Below are positions 25,104 to 34,770 of a stretch of 53,207 nt of DNA, piece by piece. The notes beneath the pieces are model-generated. The model did no database searches and was not told the origin of the DNA. It saw only the letters and a program-made list of their open reading frames with translations. Origin of the DNA: Candidatus Methanoperedens nitratireducens (lineage in GTDB: Archaea > Halobacteriota > Methanosarcinia > Methanosarcinales > Methanoperedenaceae); contig DYGR01000004.1 in the NCBI GenBank assembly GCA_020724545.1, forward strand, positions 1 through 53,207, given 5' to 3'. The translations under genes and the position numbers were made by a program. Position 1 is the first letter of the stretch; every line of letters starts with the position of its first letter.

Positions 25104-27827
25104 ATGAAATATGTTGATATAAATCACGAAAAAATATTTAGATATGTTAGAAATATAATAACCAGTAGCTACAAGCCAATACTGTTTGGGCTATTGCTTA
25201 TGTTCTTTATAATGCCTCAGATGAGCATTGGCTCTGCTGGTGTCCAAAAAATCGGGCATATGGGAAATGGAAATTCATTTGATTTAGTGGAGGCGAATGG
25301 TTACCTATACGTCGGTCAGGGTACAGAGATCAGGGTATATGATGCCTCATCTGATAGTAAAATATCACAACTGAGCTGGAAAAATTATAAATTTAAAACT
25401 GATACGGGTTCTCTGGTGAGAGGATTAGATCTCAAATCCAACTATCTCTATGTAGCAAGTACAAAGAGATTTACAATTCTTGATATCTCAAACCCGGCTA
25501 CACCAGCCGTTGTATCTTACATTGAACCATCTATAGTTAAAGGAGCAGAGATCCGCGATGTCAAGGTTAAAGATAATTACGCTTTCCTGGCAGCTTCAGG
25601 TGCTGGGATACTGGTAATTGATATCTCTAATAAGAAAAAGCCCGCTCTTGTAGCTACACTTAAACTGGGCGGCTATAACAGACCCTGGCGACTCACAGTG
25701 TCCGGGAATTACCTGTATACTGCAGTTGGAAGCGATAACAGGTTATACGTTATAGATATTACAAACCCGGCAAACCCGTCGATCAAAGGGAGTTGGTCTG
25801 CAAATGCTGGAACTAACACCTTTTCTGGAGTTGCTGTAAAAGGTAAATATGCATATGTCACTGAATACCACAACGGCGTGCATGTTGTAGATATATCAAA
25901 TCCGGCAAAGCCTGCTGGTGTCGCAAAACTAATGGGCATGGATGCCAATGATATCAAAATACTTGGTAACTATGCCTATGTATCAGTAAGGTATCAGGGG
26001 TTCAATATAATAGATATCTCCAATCCCACCAGTATAAAGATTGTTGGCAAGGGAGCAGATATACCAGGATATATTGAAGGAATATTCCCAACATCCAAAT
26101 ACACGTTCCTTGCGGCTGAATCCAAGGGTTTCGGCATATACAGCACATCAGATATAACAAAGCCGAAATTGGCAGCACAGATACCAGTGGTCGGCGGCTC
26201 ACATTCAATAGCAGTAAAGGGCAATTATATGTATATAGGTGCCCACAATGATGGAGTCTGGGTTATAGATATAAGCAACCCTGCAAATCCTGTAGAAGTT
26301 GCGTATGTCAAGTACGCAGGTAGAAGCGAGGATATAGATATCCAGGGTAATTATCTGTTCACTGCAGCGGATTGGGGAGGACTTAATATAATTGATATAA
26401 GCAGTCCAACAAATCCTGTGCTTCTGGTGAAAGACTACGGAGACCATATTGATGGTGTTATAGCAGATGGGAATTATGTATACACCTCTGTTTATTACCC
26501 TCAGAAATCTCTGGGAGCTGTCAGTATAACTAACCCATCAAAGCCTGCGTATGTATCAAAAACTGAGATTGGTATTTCGTTATCCAAGTTTGCGAAGTAT
26601 GGTCAAAAATATCTATTAGTTGCCTCTCCAGGTGGATCTTCTAAAGGATTACATATCTTCGATGTAAGCAACAAAGCAAAGCCTGTACGTGTCAGCACAT
26701 TTGGCTCTGGAACAGCTTACAGGGATGTTGCAGTAAATGGAAATACTGCAGTTGCCGTTACCGGTAATGATGTAGTTACGATTGATCTAAGTAATGCAGC
26801 GAACCCGAAGCTGATTGGTAAAGTAAGTTATTCTGGTGCATGGTCTGGTCGCTCAGTTGATGCCTACAATAACATTGCTTATGCGGCCGGGGGTCCTAAT
26901 GGACATGTAAGAGTACTCGATATCAAAAACCCATCAAGCATAAAACTGCTAGGTACCTTTGATCTGCCGGATTACGCCGGAGATATAGTCTACTCTAACG
27001 GAAAGATATTTGCTGCTGCTGATAAAGCAGGGGTATACATCCTCTCATATAATGGAGGCTATACACCAACTCCAGCGCCAACGCCAAAACCAACACCAGC
27101 ACCAACTCCAGAACCGGCTCCGGAACCAACTCCGGAGCTAACCCCACAACCAACTCCAACACCCGCACCTATTGATACTCCAGAGCCAACCCCAGAACCA
27201 ACTCCAACACCCACACCTATTGATACTCCAGAGCCAACTCCAATACCCACACCTATTGATACTCCAGAGCCAACTCCAACACCCACACCTATTGATACTC
27301 CTATGCCTGCACCCATGCCCACACCAGCACCCACGCCTCCTGGAACGATCTACCACTTCAGTGCAGAATCAGGAAAAGCTGGATGGAGGGCCTCAGGCCT
27401 GTGGCATATTTCAAGTAACAGATACACCAGTGGCAATTACAGCATCTGGTATGGCAGTAAGAGCACAAAGACCTATGATATAGGAATAGCACATTCAGGG
27501 AATATGATCTCTCCTGAGATAGATCTTAAGGGCAGCAGACAGCCGAAGCTCTCTTTCTGGAGCTGGTACCAAACAGAGCCAAATATTAACTATGATAAGA
27601 AGCTGCTACAGATATCTGTAAACAATGGCGCATGGAGAACCTTAAAACAGTTAAACCACACCAAGGAAAACTGGGTTAAAGAATCTATAGATCTCTCTGG
27701 TTATGCAGGGAATAAGATTAGAATAAGGTTCGTATTTAACACTGTCGATGCCAACTACAACAAATATGAGGGCTGGTATGTGGATGATATAATGATTGTA
27801 GATGATACAATAGTAAAAAAGGGATAA
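25104..27827 (+). CDS. Secreted LVIVD-repeat beta-propeller protein with Pro/Thr linker
   Basis: 907 residues. A signal segment (about 20-45, [20 protein letters not shown]) is followed by roughly 14 LVIVD repeats (45-650), each with a variant of NYLYVA....[11 protein letters not shown]. Residues about 652-745 form a proline/threonine-rich linker of [14 protein letters not shown] units. The C-terminal domain (about 750-907: [52 protein letters not shown]) is a jelly-roll of the MAM/carbohydrate-binding type. No sorting signal or C-terminal anchor is visible, so it is probably released or held by its hydrophobic N-terminus. Likely extracellular adhesion or matrix role. Confidence 0.88.
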   Translation: MKYVDINHEKIFRYVRNIITSSYKPILFGLLLMFFIMPQMSIGSAGVQKIGHMGNGNSFDLVEANGYLYVGQGTEIRVYDASSDSKISQLSWKNYKFKTDTGSLVRGLDLKSNYLYVASTKRFTILDISNPATPAVVSYIEPSIVKGAEIRDVKVKDNYAFLAASGAGILVIDISNKKKPALVATLKLGGYNRPWRLTVSGNYLYTAVGSDNRLYVIDITNPANPSIKGSWSANAGTNTFSGVAVKGKYAYVTEYHNGVHVVDISNPAKPAGVAKLMGMDANDIKILGNYAYVSVRYQGFNIIDISNPTSIKIVGKGADIPGYIEGIFPTSKYTFLAAESKGFGIYSTSDITKPKLAAQIPVVGGSHSIAVKGNYMYIGAHNDGVWVIDISNPANPVEVAYVKYAGRSEDIDIQGNYLFTAADWGGLNIIDISSPTNPVLLVKDYGDHIDGVIADGNYVYTSVYYPQKSLGAVSITNPSKPAYVSKTEIGISLSKFAKYGQKYLLVASPGGSSKGLHIFDVSNKAKPVRVSTFGSGTAYRDVAVNGNTAVAVTGNDVVTIDLSNAANPKLIGKVSYSGAWSGRSVDAYNNIAYAAGGPNGHVRVLDIKNPSSIKLLGTFDLPDYAGDIVYSNGKIFAAADKAGVYILSYNGGYTPTPAPTPKPTPAPTPEPAPEPTPELTPQPTPTPAPIDTPEPTPEPTPTPTPIDTPEPTPIPTPIDTPEPTPTPTPIDTPMPAPMPTPAPTPPGTIYHFSAESGKAGWRASGLWHISSNRYTSGNYSIWYGSKSTKTYDIGIAHSGNMISPEIDLKGSRQPKLSFWSWYQTEPNINYDKKLLQISVNNGAWRTLKQLNHTKENWVKESIDLSGYAGNKIRIRFVFNTVDANYNKYEGWYVDDIMIVDDTIVKKG
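27060..27345 (+). repeat. Coding tandem repeat (PT-rich linker)
   Basis: Inside the LVIVD gene, a near-perfect 48-bp unit coding [12 protein letters not shown] plus flanking residues is repeated about four times (roughly 27166-27303), flanked by more diverged CCAACTCCAGA(A/G) hexamer-like repeats. The length is likely to vary between strains through slippage or recombination. Confidence 0.85.
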
Positions 27828-27858
27828 ACTAATCGTTAAATCCCTCTATCTTTTCTTT

Positions 27859-28275
27859 TTAAAGATCCCTTATATTTAAAACTCTAATCTCCTCAATAGT
27901 TTCCAATCGTCTATCATTGGTAATAAAGGCATCCCCGTTTTTAGATATAACAGATGCCAGTTGTATTGCATCAGGTGTTTTTATTCCGTATTTTGCTCTT
28001 AGTTCTGCCGCTTTTAAAGATACCGACTCGTCCAGCGAAACCATCTCAAGTTGACTCGTAAGTATTTTTTTATACTGGTCAACAAGATCAGATCTTTTTT
28101 CCTTGATAGGTTTTACAAGCAACTCAAGAAGCGTCACATATGATGTTATTCCGATAACCCTACCATCAGCTATCCAATCAATCAGAGGCTCAACTTTTTC
28201 AAGAAAAACAGGGTGCTCCTCGATATAATAAATCAGCACATTAGTATCAAGCCCGATTCTTCTATAATTTACCAA
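27859..28275 (-). CDS. vapC: VapC-family PIN toxin
   Basis: 138 residues of a PIN-domain ribonuclease: D10 in GLDTNVLIYYIEE, SYVTLLELLVKP (E51), TPDAIQLASV (D100) and AFITNDRRLE (D119) form the acidic metal site. It overlaps the antitoxin gene by 7 bp, the usual order for VapBC. Targets are probably tRNA or rRNA. Confidence 0.9.
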   Translation of the reverse strand: MVNYRRIGLDTNVLIYYIEEHPVFLEKVEPLIDWIADGRVIGITSYVTLLELLVKPIKEKRSDLVDQYKKILTSQLEMVSLDESVSLKAAELRAKYGIKTPDAIQLASVISKNGDAFITNDRRLETIEEIRVLNIRDL

Positions 28276-28508
28276 CTCTCCCGCTCCTTCTTAATATACT
28301 CCTCAACATCGATATCTCTCCATATCTCCTTACCAAGTCCCTTTAAATTTTTAAGTGATAAAGGCTTTTTTATTTCAAGTTTTTTCATCACGATCTCATT
28401 ATCTCTCTCGTAGACCTGCAACGTATCTCCTTTTGAAATACCAAGGATTTCTCGTACATCTTTCGGGATTACAACCTGAAACTTATGACTGACTTTTGTT
28501 AAGGGCAT
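28269..28508 (-). CDS. vapB: AbrB-family antitoxin VapB
   Basis: 79 residues: a swapped-hairpin AbrB domain (KVSHKFQVVIPKDVREILGI, KGDTLQVYERDNEIVMKKL) and a C-terminal helix (GKEIWRDIDVEEYIKKERESW) that would wrap VapC. It is upstream of and overlaps the toxin. It is expected to repress its own promoter, just upstream of 28508. Confidence 0.9.
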   Translation of the reverse strand: MPLTKVSHKFQVVIPKDVREILGISKGDTLQVYERDNEIVMKKLEIKKPLSLKNLKGLGKEIWRDIDVEEYIKKERESW

Positions 28509-28541
28509 AGTTGTACCTTATGGTTGTACTGATATTTTAAT

Positions 28542-29417
28542 TTAACCAGAAAGCACATCCATAACCGTAAAAACAAGCATGCTCAAACTCACAGCCGCAT
28601 TAACATTAAAGAACGCCACAGGGATACTGGTAAAATTACCCGGCTTAACCAGTGTATGCTCATACCAGATCAGTAATGCAATAATCACCAGCCCTGCCGT
28701 GAATATGCTTCCGAGCTTTAGCATATACATCAGGCCAGCAAGAAGCAAAAGCATAAGAATATGCGACACGAACGATAAACCGAGTGCGATCTTTACACCG
28801 AATACGGACGGTATGGAATAAAGCCCGTTTTTCTTATCAAAATCAAGGTCTTGCAGCGAGTATATCATATCAAATCCCGCGACCCAGAAGGTGACAGCAA
28901 ACAGCAAGAGAAGCATCGCAAGCTCGGATTGGCCGAACGGATTAAAAGCACCTGTTACAGCAAGCCAGCCACCCACGGGCGCATAGCCCAGGTTGAGCCC
29001 GAGAACGAAATGCGATACAGGAGAGAACCGCTTAAGATAGGGATATATGATTGACGTTAGCGGGATAATGGGCGCAAGCAAGAGACACAGCGGGTTTAAT
29101 TTATAGGCAGAGTAGAACAGCAGGGAATACGATACCAGTATAATTCCCCATACCTCGTATATTCCTATCCTCCCTGATGGCAGCTCACGGGTAGCAGTCC
29201 TCGGGTTTTTTACATCTATATCCTTATCGATAAGATTATTAAGCGCCATTGCCCCGCTCCTTGCCCCCAGGAACGCAAGCCCTACCCAGAATAATATCCC
29301 AGGCTCCGGGATTCCATTGCTTGCAAGAAATGAACCAAGATAAGCAAATGGAATAGCAAACAGGGTGTGCTTTATTACTACAAAATCCATATACAGTTTA
29401 AGTCTGGCAAACATCAC
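28542..29417 (-). CDS. UbiA-family prenyltransferase, probably for menaquinone
   Basis: 291 residues, about eight spans. The motifs NNLIDKDIDVKNPRTATRELP and DMIYSLQDLDFDKKNGLYSIP are those of 4-hydroxybenzoate polyprenyltransferase/MqnP-type enzymes rather than the ether-lipid or MenA types. With the UbiD decarboxylase at 30503-31945 it would provide two consecutive steps of futalosine-route menaquinone synthesis (prenylation and decarboxylation). It is divergent from the GPN GTPase gene, with only 39 bp between the starts, so promoters must overlap. Confidence 0.8.
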   Translation of the reverse strand: MMFARLKLYMDFVVIKHTLFAIPFAYLGSFLASNGIPEPGILFWVGLAFLGARSGAMALNNLIDKDIDVKNPRTATRELPSGRIGIYEVWGIILVSYSLLFYSAYKLNPLCLLLAPIIPLTSIIYPYLKRFSPVSHFVLGLNLGYAPVGGWLAVTGAFNPFGQSELAMLLLLFAVTFWVAGFDMIYSLQDLDFDKKNGLYSIPSVFGVKIALGLSFVSHILMLLLLAGLMYMLKLGSIFTAGLVIIALLIWYEHTLVKPGNFTSIPVAFFNVNAAVSLSMLVFTVMDVLSG

Positions 29418-29456
29418 AACTCTTTTCTCATATAACCGATATTATCCCTGATAGAA

Positions 29457-30242
29457 ATGATTAATCTTTACTTTATCGGCTCAGCAGGAAGCGGCAAATC
29501 TACACTTACAGGCGCATTTGCCGGATGGATGCAGCACCAGAGATACAATGCAATAACAGTAAACCTTGATCCTGGTATTGAGAACGCGCCTTATACTCCT
29601 GACGTGGATATCCGGGACTGGATTGAATTAGGTGATATTATGGAAGATTACGGTGTCGGGCCAAACGGGGCGCAGATTATAGCTGCTGACATGCTTGCCA
29701 TGAACATCGACGAAATGAAAGAGGAAATTGAGAGTTATGATGCAGAATACGTTATTATTGACACGCCGGGTCAGATGGAGCTGTTTATCCTGAGGCAGTC
29801 CGGAAAATTCTTAATCGATTCCCTGGGTGCAGATAAATCGATAATCAGCTTTCTCTATGATCCTGTTATCTCAAAAACCCCATCAGGTTTTATCACACTG
29901 ATGCTGCAGGCAGCTTCTGTGCAGGTCAGGTTCAATGTTCCTTTTATCAGTACTCTCACCAAGTCAGATATATTGACAGATGATGAGCGCAAGAAAATTC
30001 TGGGATGGAGCAGGGATTTAATTGAGCTTGATGAAGCAATCCATAATGAAATTCCCACTATGCGCACGCAATTGAGCATAGAGTTTTTATCAGTCCTCAG
30101 ATCATTCGGAGCCGGCCAGATATTGTTTCCAGTATCATCCATGTATGGCTCTGGCATGGAAGATATCTATAACGCTGCCCAGCAGATCTATTATGGCGGA
30201 GAAGACCTGAGCAGGGATGATGAATCGTACCTCTTGCGTTAA
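29457..30242 (+). CDS. GPN-loop GTPase
   Basis: 261 residues with the P-loop GSAGSGKST (8-16), the GPN insertion YGVGPNGAQ that names the family, DTPGQMELF as G3 and TLTKSDIL as G4. The archaeal member is a homodimer, and the eukaryotic relatives assist RNA polymerase assembly. The start at 29457 is 39 bp from the divergent UbiA gene, and no SD sequence is obvious. Confidence 0.92.
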   Translation: MINLYFIGSAGSGKSTLTGAFAGWMQHQRYNAITVNLDPGIENAPYTPDVDIRDWIELGDIMEDYGVGPNGAQIIAADMLAMNIDEMKEEIESYDAEYVIIDTPGQMELFILRQSGKFLIDSLGADKSIISFLYDPVISKTPSGFITLMLQAASVQVRFNVPFISTLTKSDILTDDERKKILGWSRDLIELDEAIHNEIPTMRTQLSIEFLSVLRSFGAGQILFPVSSMYGSGMEDIYNAAQQIYYGGEDLSRDDESYLLR

Positions 30243-30249
30243 ATATATA

Positions 30250-30507
30250 TGTTTTCATGACAATTTCCGCTCCAGTGTGTTTACCTACAGGCAAAGAAGG
30301 TCTTGACAAACCTGTCGTTCTCTGCTTGGAATCATGTAAAGCCGAACTGAGATGGGAACGAGACATAGTAGGCACGGAACGGGTTAAGCCTAACTGGGGT
30401 TGCCCAGCCAACGAGGACTTAACATCAGCCGAATTAACGCTTGCTGAGACTCCAGTAGGTAGTCGTTGAAGCAAGAAGCCATCCGACAAGTTGGATGGTA
30501 GTTCACA
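30250..30507 (+). mobile_element. Right-end remnant of an IS200/IS605-like element (possible omega-RNA region)
   Basis: The segment ends with GAAGCAAGAAGCCATCC, a hairpin CCATCC (30479-30484)/GGATGG (30493-30498) and then TAGTTCAC, the classic right end of archaeal IS605/IS1341 elements, which also encodes the TnpB guide RNA scaffold. A 70-codon frame upstream (30257-30469) may be the worn tnpB 3' end. No tnpA or intact tnpB remains. The final TTCAC supplies the TGA stop (30503-30505) of the antisense ubiD gene. Confidence 0.6.
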
Positions 30508-31945
30508 GACCAAGCTCCTTCCATATCCGATCTACCCGTGCTTTAATCTCACTATCCATCTCTAGAGCATCAGGCCATTCCCGGTTGAAACCTTCATCAG
30601 GCCCTTTCCGTGTGGCATCGATCCCCATCTTTGAGCCAAGGTTTGGATGAGGCGAAGCATGATCAAGGGTATCTGTCGGCGCTCTGTCGATTATAACGAC
30701 ATCTCTTGCAGGGTCCATTCGTGTAGTGGTCGCCCACAGCACTTCCCCCATGTCCTGTACATTCACGTCATAATCAAGCACGATCACTGTTTTTGCAAAC
30801 ATCATCTGACCCATACCCCAGAGTGCGAACATCACCTTCTTAGCATGCCCGGGATACCGTTTTTTAATGGATACGATACAGAGGTTGTGGAAGACGGCTT
30901 CAACAGGCAGATTAATATCAGCGATCTCAGGAAGCTGCATCTTCATAAGGGGAAGGAAGATCCTCTCCGTGGCTTTGCCAAGATACGCGTCCTCCATCGG
31001 AGGCTTTCCAACAACAGTGGCATGGTATATCGGGTCTCTGCGGTGGGTAATGCAGGTTATATGGAATACAGGGAACTCGTCTTCCAGCGAGTAATACCCT
31101 GTATGATCCCCAAAAGGTCCCTCAACACGCCGCTCTGATGATGCCACATATCCTTCAAGTATGATCTCGGCATGTACGGGAACATACAGATCAACAGTTT
31201 CACATTTAACAAGCTCAACGTTCTTTCTCCTGAGGAACCCGGCGAACATCATCTCATCGATGTTATCAGGTAATGGTGCGGTCGCTGAATAAACAACCGC
31301 AGGATCAGCACCGATAGCGACTGCGACTTCTATTTTTCCATCTTTACCTGCATCAGCATAATCCCTTGCCCCGTGCTTATGGATGTGCCAGTGCATACCT
31401 GTTGTCCTGCCATCATACACCTGCATTCTGTACATCCCCACGTTCTGTTTTCCCGTCTTCGGGTTTTTAGTAAACACAAGCGGGAGGGTGATAAAGCGGC
31501 CGCCGTCCCCTGGCCAGCACTTGAGTACAGGGAATTTTTCAAGTGAAAAATCCTCTTTGAGTATGACTTCCTTGCAAGGTCCTGATTTTACGTACTTCGG
31601 GGCAAACGATGCAAGCTCCCCAAGCCGGGGGAGCATCTTGATCCCGTTCCAGATGCTGGATGGAGCTTCAAGTTCCAGAAGTTTCTGGATTCTCTCACCT
31701 ATCTCGTTCATATCATTCACACCCAGCGCAAGGTTAATGCGCTCCATTGTCCCGAAAGCGTTGGCAAATACCGGTATCTTATAGCCCTCAACGTTTTCAA
31801 ATAATAACGCATGACCACTGCTTTTTACTGCCCTGTCCAGGATTTCGGTTATCTCAAGCTCTGCACTGACCTGGGTTTTTATCCGCCGAAGCAAGCCTTT
31901 TTTTTCAAGAAGTTCTATGAACTCACGTAGATCTCTATATGCCAC
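30503..31945 (-). CDS. UbiD-family decarboxylase (menaquinone-type)
   Basis: 480 residues. It starts at GTG 31945, overlapping the upstream TAG by 1 bp (TAGTG). The N-terminal domain YRDLREFIELLEKKGLLRRI, GMYRMQVYDGRTTGMHWHIH, EGPFGDHTGYYSLEDEFPVF and ATRKGPDEGFNREWP are all UbiD signatures; the family decarboxylates aromatic acids using prenylated FMN. With the UbiA protein nearby, a 1,4-naphthoate decarboxylase of the futalosine pathway (MqnL-type) is the best guess. The C-terminus ...WKELGL ends inside an IS605-like right end, so its last residues may have been replaced. Confidence 0.85.
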   Translation of the reverse strand: MAYRDLREFIELLEKKGLLRRIKTQVSAELEITEILDRAVKSSGHALLFENVEGYKIPVFANAFGTMERINLALGVNDMNEIGERIQKLLELEAPSSIWNGIKMLPRLGELASFAPKYVKSGPCKEVILKEDFSLEKFPVLKCWPGDGGRFITLPLVFTKNPKTGKQNVGMYRMQVYDGRTTGMHWHIHKHGARDYADAGKDGKIEVAVAIGADPAVVYSATAPLPDNIDEMMFAGFLRRKNVELVKCETVDLYVPVHAEIILEGYVASSERRVEGPFGDHTGYYSLEDEFPVFHITCITHRRDPIYHATVVGKPPMEDAYLGKATERIFLPLMKMQLPEIADINLPVEAVFHNLCIVSIKKRYPGHAKKVMFALWGMGQMMFAKTVIVLDYDVNVQDMGEVLWATTTRMDPARDVVIIDRAPTDTLDHASPHPNLGSKMGIDATRKGPDEGFNREWPDALEMDSEIKARVDRIWKELGL

Positions 31946-32184
31946 TACATAACCTCTGAAGCACTGCTGTTATATCTGGTCTTTACCATAGAGCCAGCCT
32001 TATTCAGGCATGCCCTGTGAATATATCCAAGCTGCCTCTTTTTCCAGTTCTTTGAATCATTGCTCATCCCTTCCACCGGCTCATAGATAATAAGCATGTT
32101 CTTTGCATCCTCAGGGAACATCAATTTTACAAAATCATCACAGATCAGGCATTTTTTCCATCGAAGATATTTTCGCTCAGTCAT
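31945..32184 (-). CDS. Small zinc-finger-like hypothetical protein
   Basis: 79 residues, AGAGGAAA site upstream. KKCLICDDFVKLMFPED and YIHRACLNKAG supply a CxxC plus H and C, a possible zinc site. The family is not recognised. Its stop overlaps the GTG start of ubiD (TAGTG), so translation is coupled and it may serve the same pathway. Confidence 0.65.
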   Translation of the reverse strand: MTERKYLRWKKCLICDDFVKLMFPEDAKNMLIIYEPVEGMSNDSKNWKKRQLGYIHRACLNKAGSMVKTRYNSSASEVM

Positions 32185-32250
32185 ATTTTCCTCTTATTAG
32201 TAACCGAAAGTATTTTTGCCTTCTGCAACCAACAGACATATGGTGGTTAG

Positions 32251-32559
32251 ATGAAACCAATTATTACGGCAGAACTTGAGATAATCCCGCTGGGAACGGG
32301 AAATACCAGCATGAGCCCGTATATCTCTGCTGCCGTTAAAGCTATTGAAAAATCAGGCGTAAAATACCAGTTAACTCCCATGGGCACGGTGATGGAGGTA
32401 TCTTCCATTGACGAGGCCTTAGACGCGGTAAAAGCCGCCCATGAGGCACTGATTAATAGAGGTGTTAAAAGGGTGGTCACACATATCACAATTGATGATC
32501 GAAGAGATTCTCCAAAAAAGATGGAGGAGAGGATAGAGTCTGTAAGAAGTAAACTTTAA
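32251..32559 (+). CDS. MTH1187/YkoF-type thiamine-binding-like protein
   Basis: 102 residues: ITAELEIIPLGTGNTSMSPY, VKYQLTPMGTVMEVSSIDEAL and RVVTHITIDDRRD define the DUF77/MTH1187 family of ferredoxin-fold proteins that form tetramers and bind thiamine-like ligands in some members. The role in cells is not established. It is a single gene convergent with the MBL remnant. Confidence 0.88.
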   Translation: MKPIITAELEIIPLGTGNTSMSPYISAAVKAIEKSGVKYQLTPMGTVMEVSSIDEALDAVKAAHEALINRGVKRVVTHITIDDRRDSPKKMEERIESVRSKL

Positions 32560-32566
32560 TCAAATA

Positions 32567-32744
32567 TTATTCAAAATCTATACTCAGGCCGTCATGCGCA
32601 GCTATAACTTCCACCCCTGTTCTCGCTGAGATGCTCCTTGATGTTCACATCATCCAGTTTAAGCCAGAAACCCCCGCTGCGGCGCAACTGGCTCAGGACA
32701 ATCCTTCTGCCGCCTCCAGTTCCAAGGAAGATTACACCTGACAT
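32567..32744 (-). pseudogene. MBL-fold hydrolase remnant, N- and C-ends joined
   Basis: From ATG 32744 the sequence MSGVIFLGTGGGRRIVLSQL, RRSGGFWLKLDDVNI is the start of an archaeal metallo-beta-lactamase-fold hydrolase. In the next frame ARTGVEVIAAHDGLSIDFE, its C-terminus, ends at TAA (32567-32569). Some 200 central residues, including the HxHxDH metal site, are absent, and the frames do not match. It is a non-functional deletion derivative. Confidence 0.75.
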
Positions 32745-32881
32745 ATTACACCTGATATCACCTCTAAAATGCACAGGTCATACAAAAAATTTCTTAATCT
32801 AATAACCTATTTATGTGAGTAAGTGCTTTTTATCATTGGGAGATAATGGGTTTTAATCCCGAGAAGATATAAGGAGTAGAT

Positions 32882-33388
32882 ATGTTATACCCAGTTGACG
32901 ATAGAAGACCATCTATATCTGAGGATGTTTTTATAGCAGAAACTGCATGTGTTGTCGGAGATGTATCGATAGGAGAAAGATCAAGCGTCTGGTATAACTC
33001 GGTTATCCGCGGTGACAGGAGAAAAGTACGCATAGGCCGGGGCTGTAATATCCAGGATAATGCTGTTATCCATGCGGATGAGACTGATATCGAGATCGGT
33101 GATGATGTCACTGTTGGACACGGAAGTGTTGTTCACGGCAGCCTGATAAAAAACAATGTGCTTGTTGGTATCAACTCTGTAATACTGCATGGCGCTGAGA
33201 TCGGTGAGTACTCCATTATCGGCGCAGGCGCGCTGGTGCTGCCGGGGCAGAAGATCCCGGCTAACAGTGTAGTACTCGATATACCCAGCAGACATATAAG
33301 GACATTAACAGAGAATGATCTGAGACTCATGGAAGATACCCTGAAGTATTATGAGGGACTGATTGAGAGGTACCTGAGGGGTAAATAA
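32882..33388 (+). CDS. Gamma-class carbonic anhydrase-like protein
   Basis: 168 residues: a left-handed beta-helix of hexapeptide repeats (IGERSSVWYNSVIRGDRRKV, IGRGCNIQDNAVIH, IGDDVTVGHGSVVHG) and a C-terminal helix. Three histidines (AVIH, VGHG, VVHG) are placed as zinc or iron ligands. It lacks the acidic loop of Cam, so it is of the CamH type. It may convert CO2 and bicarbonate, or be a related acetyltransferase-fold protein. The MAT gene follows after 9 bp. Confidence 0.88.
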   Translation: MLYPVDDRRPSISEDVFIAETACVVGDVSIGERSSVWYNSVIRGDRRKVRIGRGCNIQDNAVIHADETDIEIGDDVTVGHGSVVHGSLIKNNVLVGINSVILHGAEIGEYSIIGAGALVLPGQKIPANSVVLDIPSRHIRTLTENDLRLMEDTLKYYEGLIERYLRGK

Positions 33389-33397
33389 GGTGATCAC

Positions 33398-34597
33398 TTG
33401 CGAAATATCGAGATAGAAGAGCTGAGCGCCACTCCGATAGCTGAGAGAAAAGTAGAGGTGGTAGAGAGAAAAGGCATAGGACATCCTGATTATATATGCG
33501 ATTCAATAATGAACCAGGTCTCAGTCGAACTCTCAAAGGAATATATTAAAAGATTCGGCTCTGTCATGCACCATAATATCGATAAGGGGATGCTGGTGGC
33601 AGGGGAAGTGAAGACAAAGTTCGGCGGAGGCGTCATCTTAAAGCCTATGCGCCTCATCTTCGGAGACAGGGCTACTTTTGAAGTCGATGGTGAGTTCATC
33701 GATGTCGGTAGTATCGCAATAGATACGGCAAAACAATGGTTAAAGGATAATCTCAGGTTTGTTAATCCTGAATCTATCGAGTACCAGGTTGAGATAGCTC
33801 ATGGTTCAGCAGAACTCACTGATATTTTTAAAAGAAAAGATGCTATACTCGGGGCAAACGATACCTCGGCTGCGGTTGGATACGCCCCGATGACGGCTAC
33901 TGAGAGTATAGTGCTTGAGATTGAGAGGTATATGAATTCTCCTGATTTTAAAGAGAGATTTCCTGTCTCAGGCGAGGATATCAAGGTTATGGGACTCAGG
34001 GCTGGAGCTGATCTTTATCTAACAATAGCGGATTCGCTTATAGATACGTTCATCGAATCTGAGGAAGACTATTTCAGAAAAAAGGACGAGCTTCTTGAAG
34101 ATATAAAGACCTATGTATCAGAGAGAACTGAACTTAGACCTTCTGTTTTTTTAAATACGCTTGATAGAGAAGGACGGGGCATGGGAGGGATATATGTTAC
34201 TGTAACAGGCACATCTGCCGAGGATGCTGATTCAGGCCAGGTCGGGCGCGGGAACAGGGTTAACGGCATCATTCCGCTGAACCGGCCCGTGAGCAGTGAA
34301 GCCGCAGCAGGAAAAAACCCGGTGAGCCATGTTGGGAAGATATACAACGTGCTCAGCCACAGGATCGCCAATGAGGTCTATCTGAACGTCCCTGACATCA
34401 AGGAAGTATATGTGTGGTTATTAAGCCAGATCGGCGAACCCATAGACCAGCCCAAGATAGCCGCAGCGCAGGTAATCATGGAAGAGGGCTCACTTGAGAG
34501 CGTAAAGAAAGAGATAGATGAGGTTATTGATAAGGAGCTTGCGAATATACAGGAGTTCTGTATGGAGCTTGCGTACGGGAAGGTTCCGCTATACTGA
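33398..34597 (+). CDS. mat: Archaeal S-adenosylmethionine synthetase
   Basis: 399 residues of the archaeal MAT family (PF01941): RKGIGHPDYICDSIMNQVS, MLVAGEVKTKFGGG, GMGGIYVTVTGTSAEDADSG and KNPVSHVGKIYNVLSHRIA. It makes S-adenosylmethionine from methionine and ATP. The start is TTG, preceded by AAGGTGA 4 bp away; an ATG in the right place is lacking. It is probably co-transcribed with the carbonic anhydrase gene. Confidence 0.95.
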   Translation: MRNIEIEELSATPIAERKVEVVERKGIGHPDYICDSIMNQVSVELSKEYIKRFGSVMHHNIDKGMLVAGEVKTKFGGGVILKPMRLIFGDRATFEVDGEFIDVGSIAIDTAKQWLKDNLRFVNPESIEYQVEIAHGSAELTDIFKRKDAILGANDTSAAVGYAPMTATESIVLEIERYMNSPDFKERFPVSGEDIKVMGLRAGADLYLTIADSLIDTFIESEEDYFRKKDELLEDIKTYVSERTELRPSVFLNTLDREGRGMGGIYVTVTGTSAEDADSGQVGRGNRVNGIIPLNRPVSSEAAAGKNPVSHVGKIYNVLSHRIANEVYLNVPDIKEVYVWLLSQIGEPIDQPKIAAAQVIMEEGSLESVKKEIDEVIDKELANIQEFCMELAYGKVPLY

Positions 34598-34607
34598 TGC
34601 CTGTTCA

Positions 34608-34770
34608 GAATAAGCTGGTTTTTGATTGATTCCAGAAAAATCACCTTATTCTCTTCCTCAATTATCTCAAAAACAAGAACAAAAGACTTATCTATATGAA
34701 CTCTCCGTAAACCATACATTTCATGCTGCAGAGGCTTGTAATGATGAGGATTGCTTAAGATCTCGCTCAC
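34608..34770 (-). pseudogene. RelE-type toxin remnant
   Basis: The minus-strand frame reads SEILSNPHHYKPLQHEMYGL, RRVHIDKSFVLVFEIIEEEN, KVIFLE, the core of a RelE/ParE toxin. The first 30 or so residues are missing: the antitoxin-like reading frame runs directly into it. The usual C-terminal DYDHHDxIY is also gone, and the frame continues as noise into the mat gene. It is non-functional. Confidence 0.7.

Noticed and set aside
27059-27356. Gly/Val-rich minus-strand frames over the PT-rich repeats
   Set aside because: Shadows of the tandem coding repeat of the LVIVD gene.
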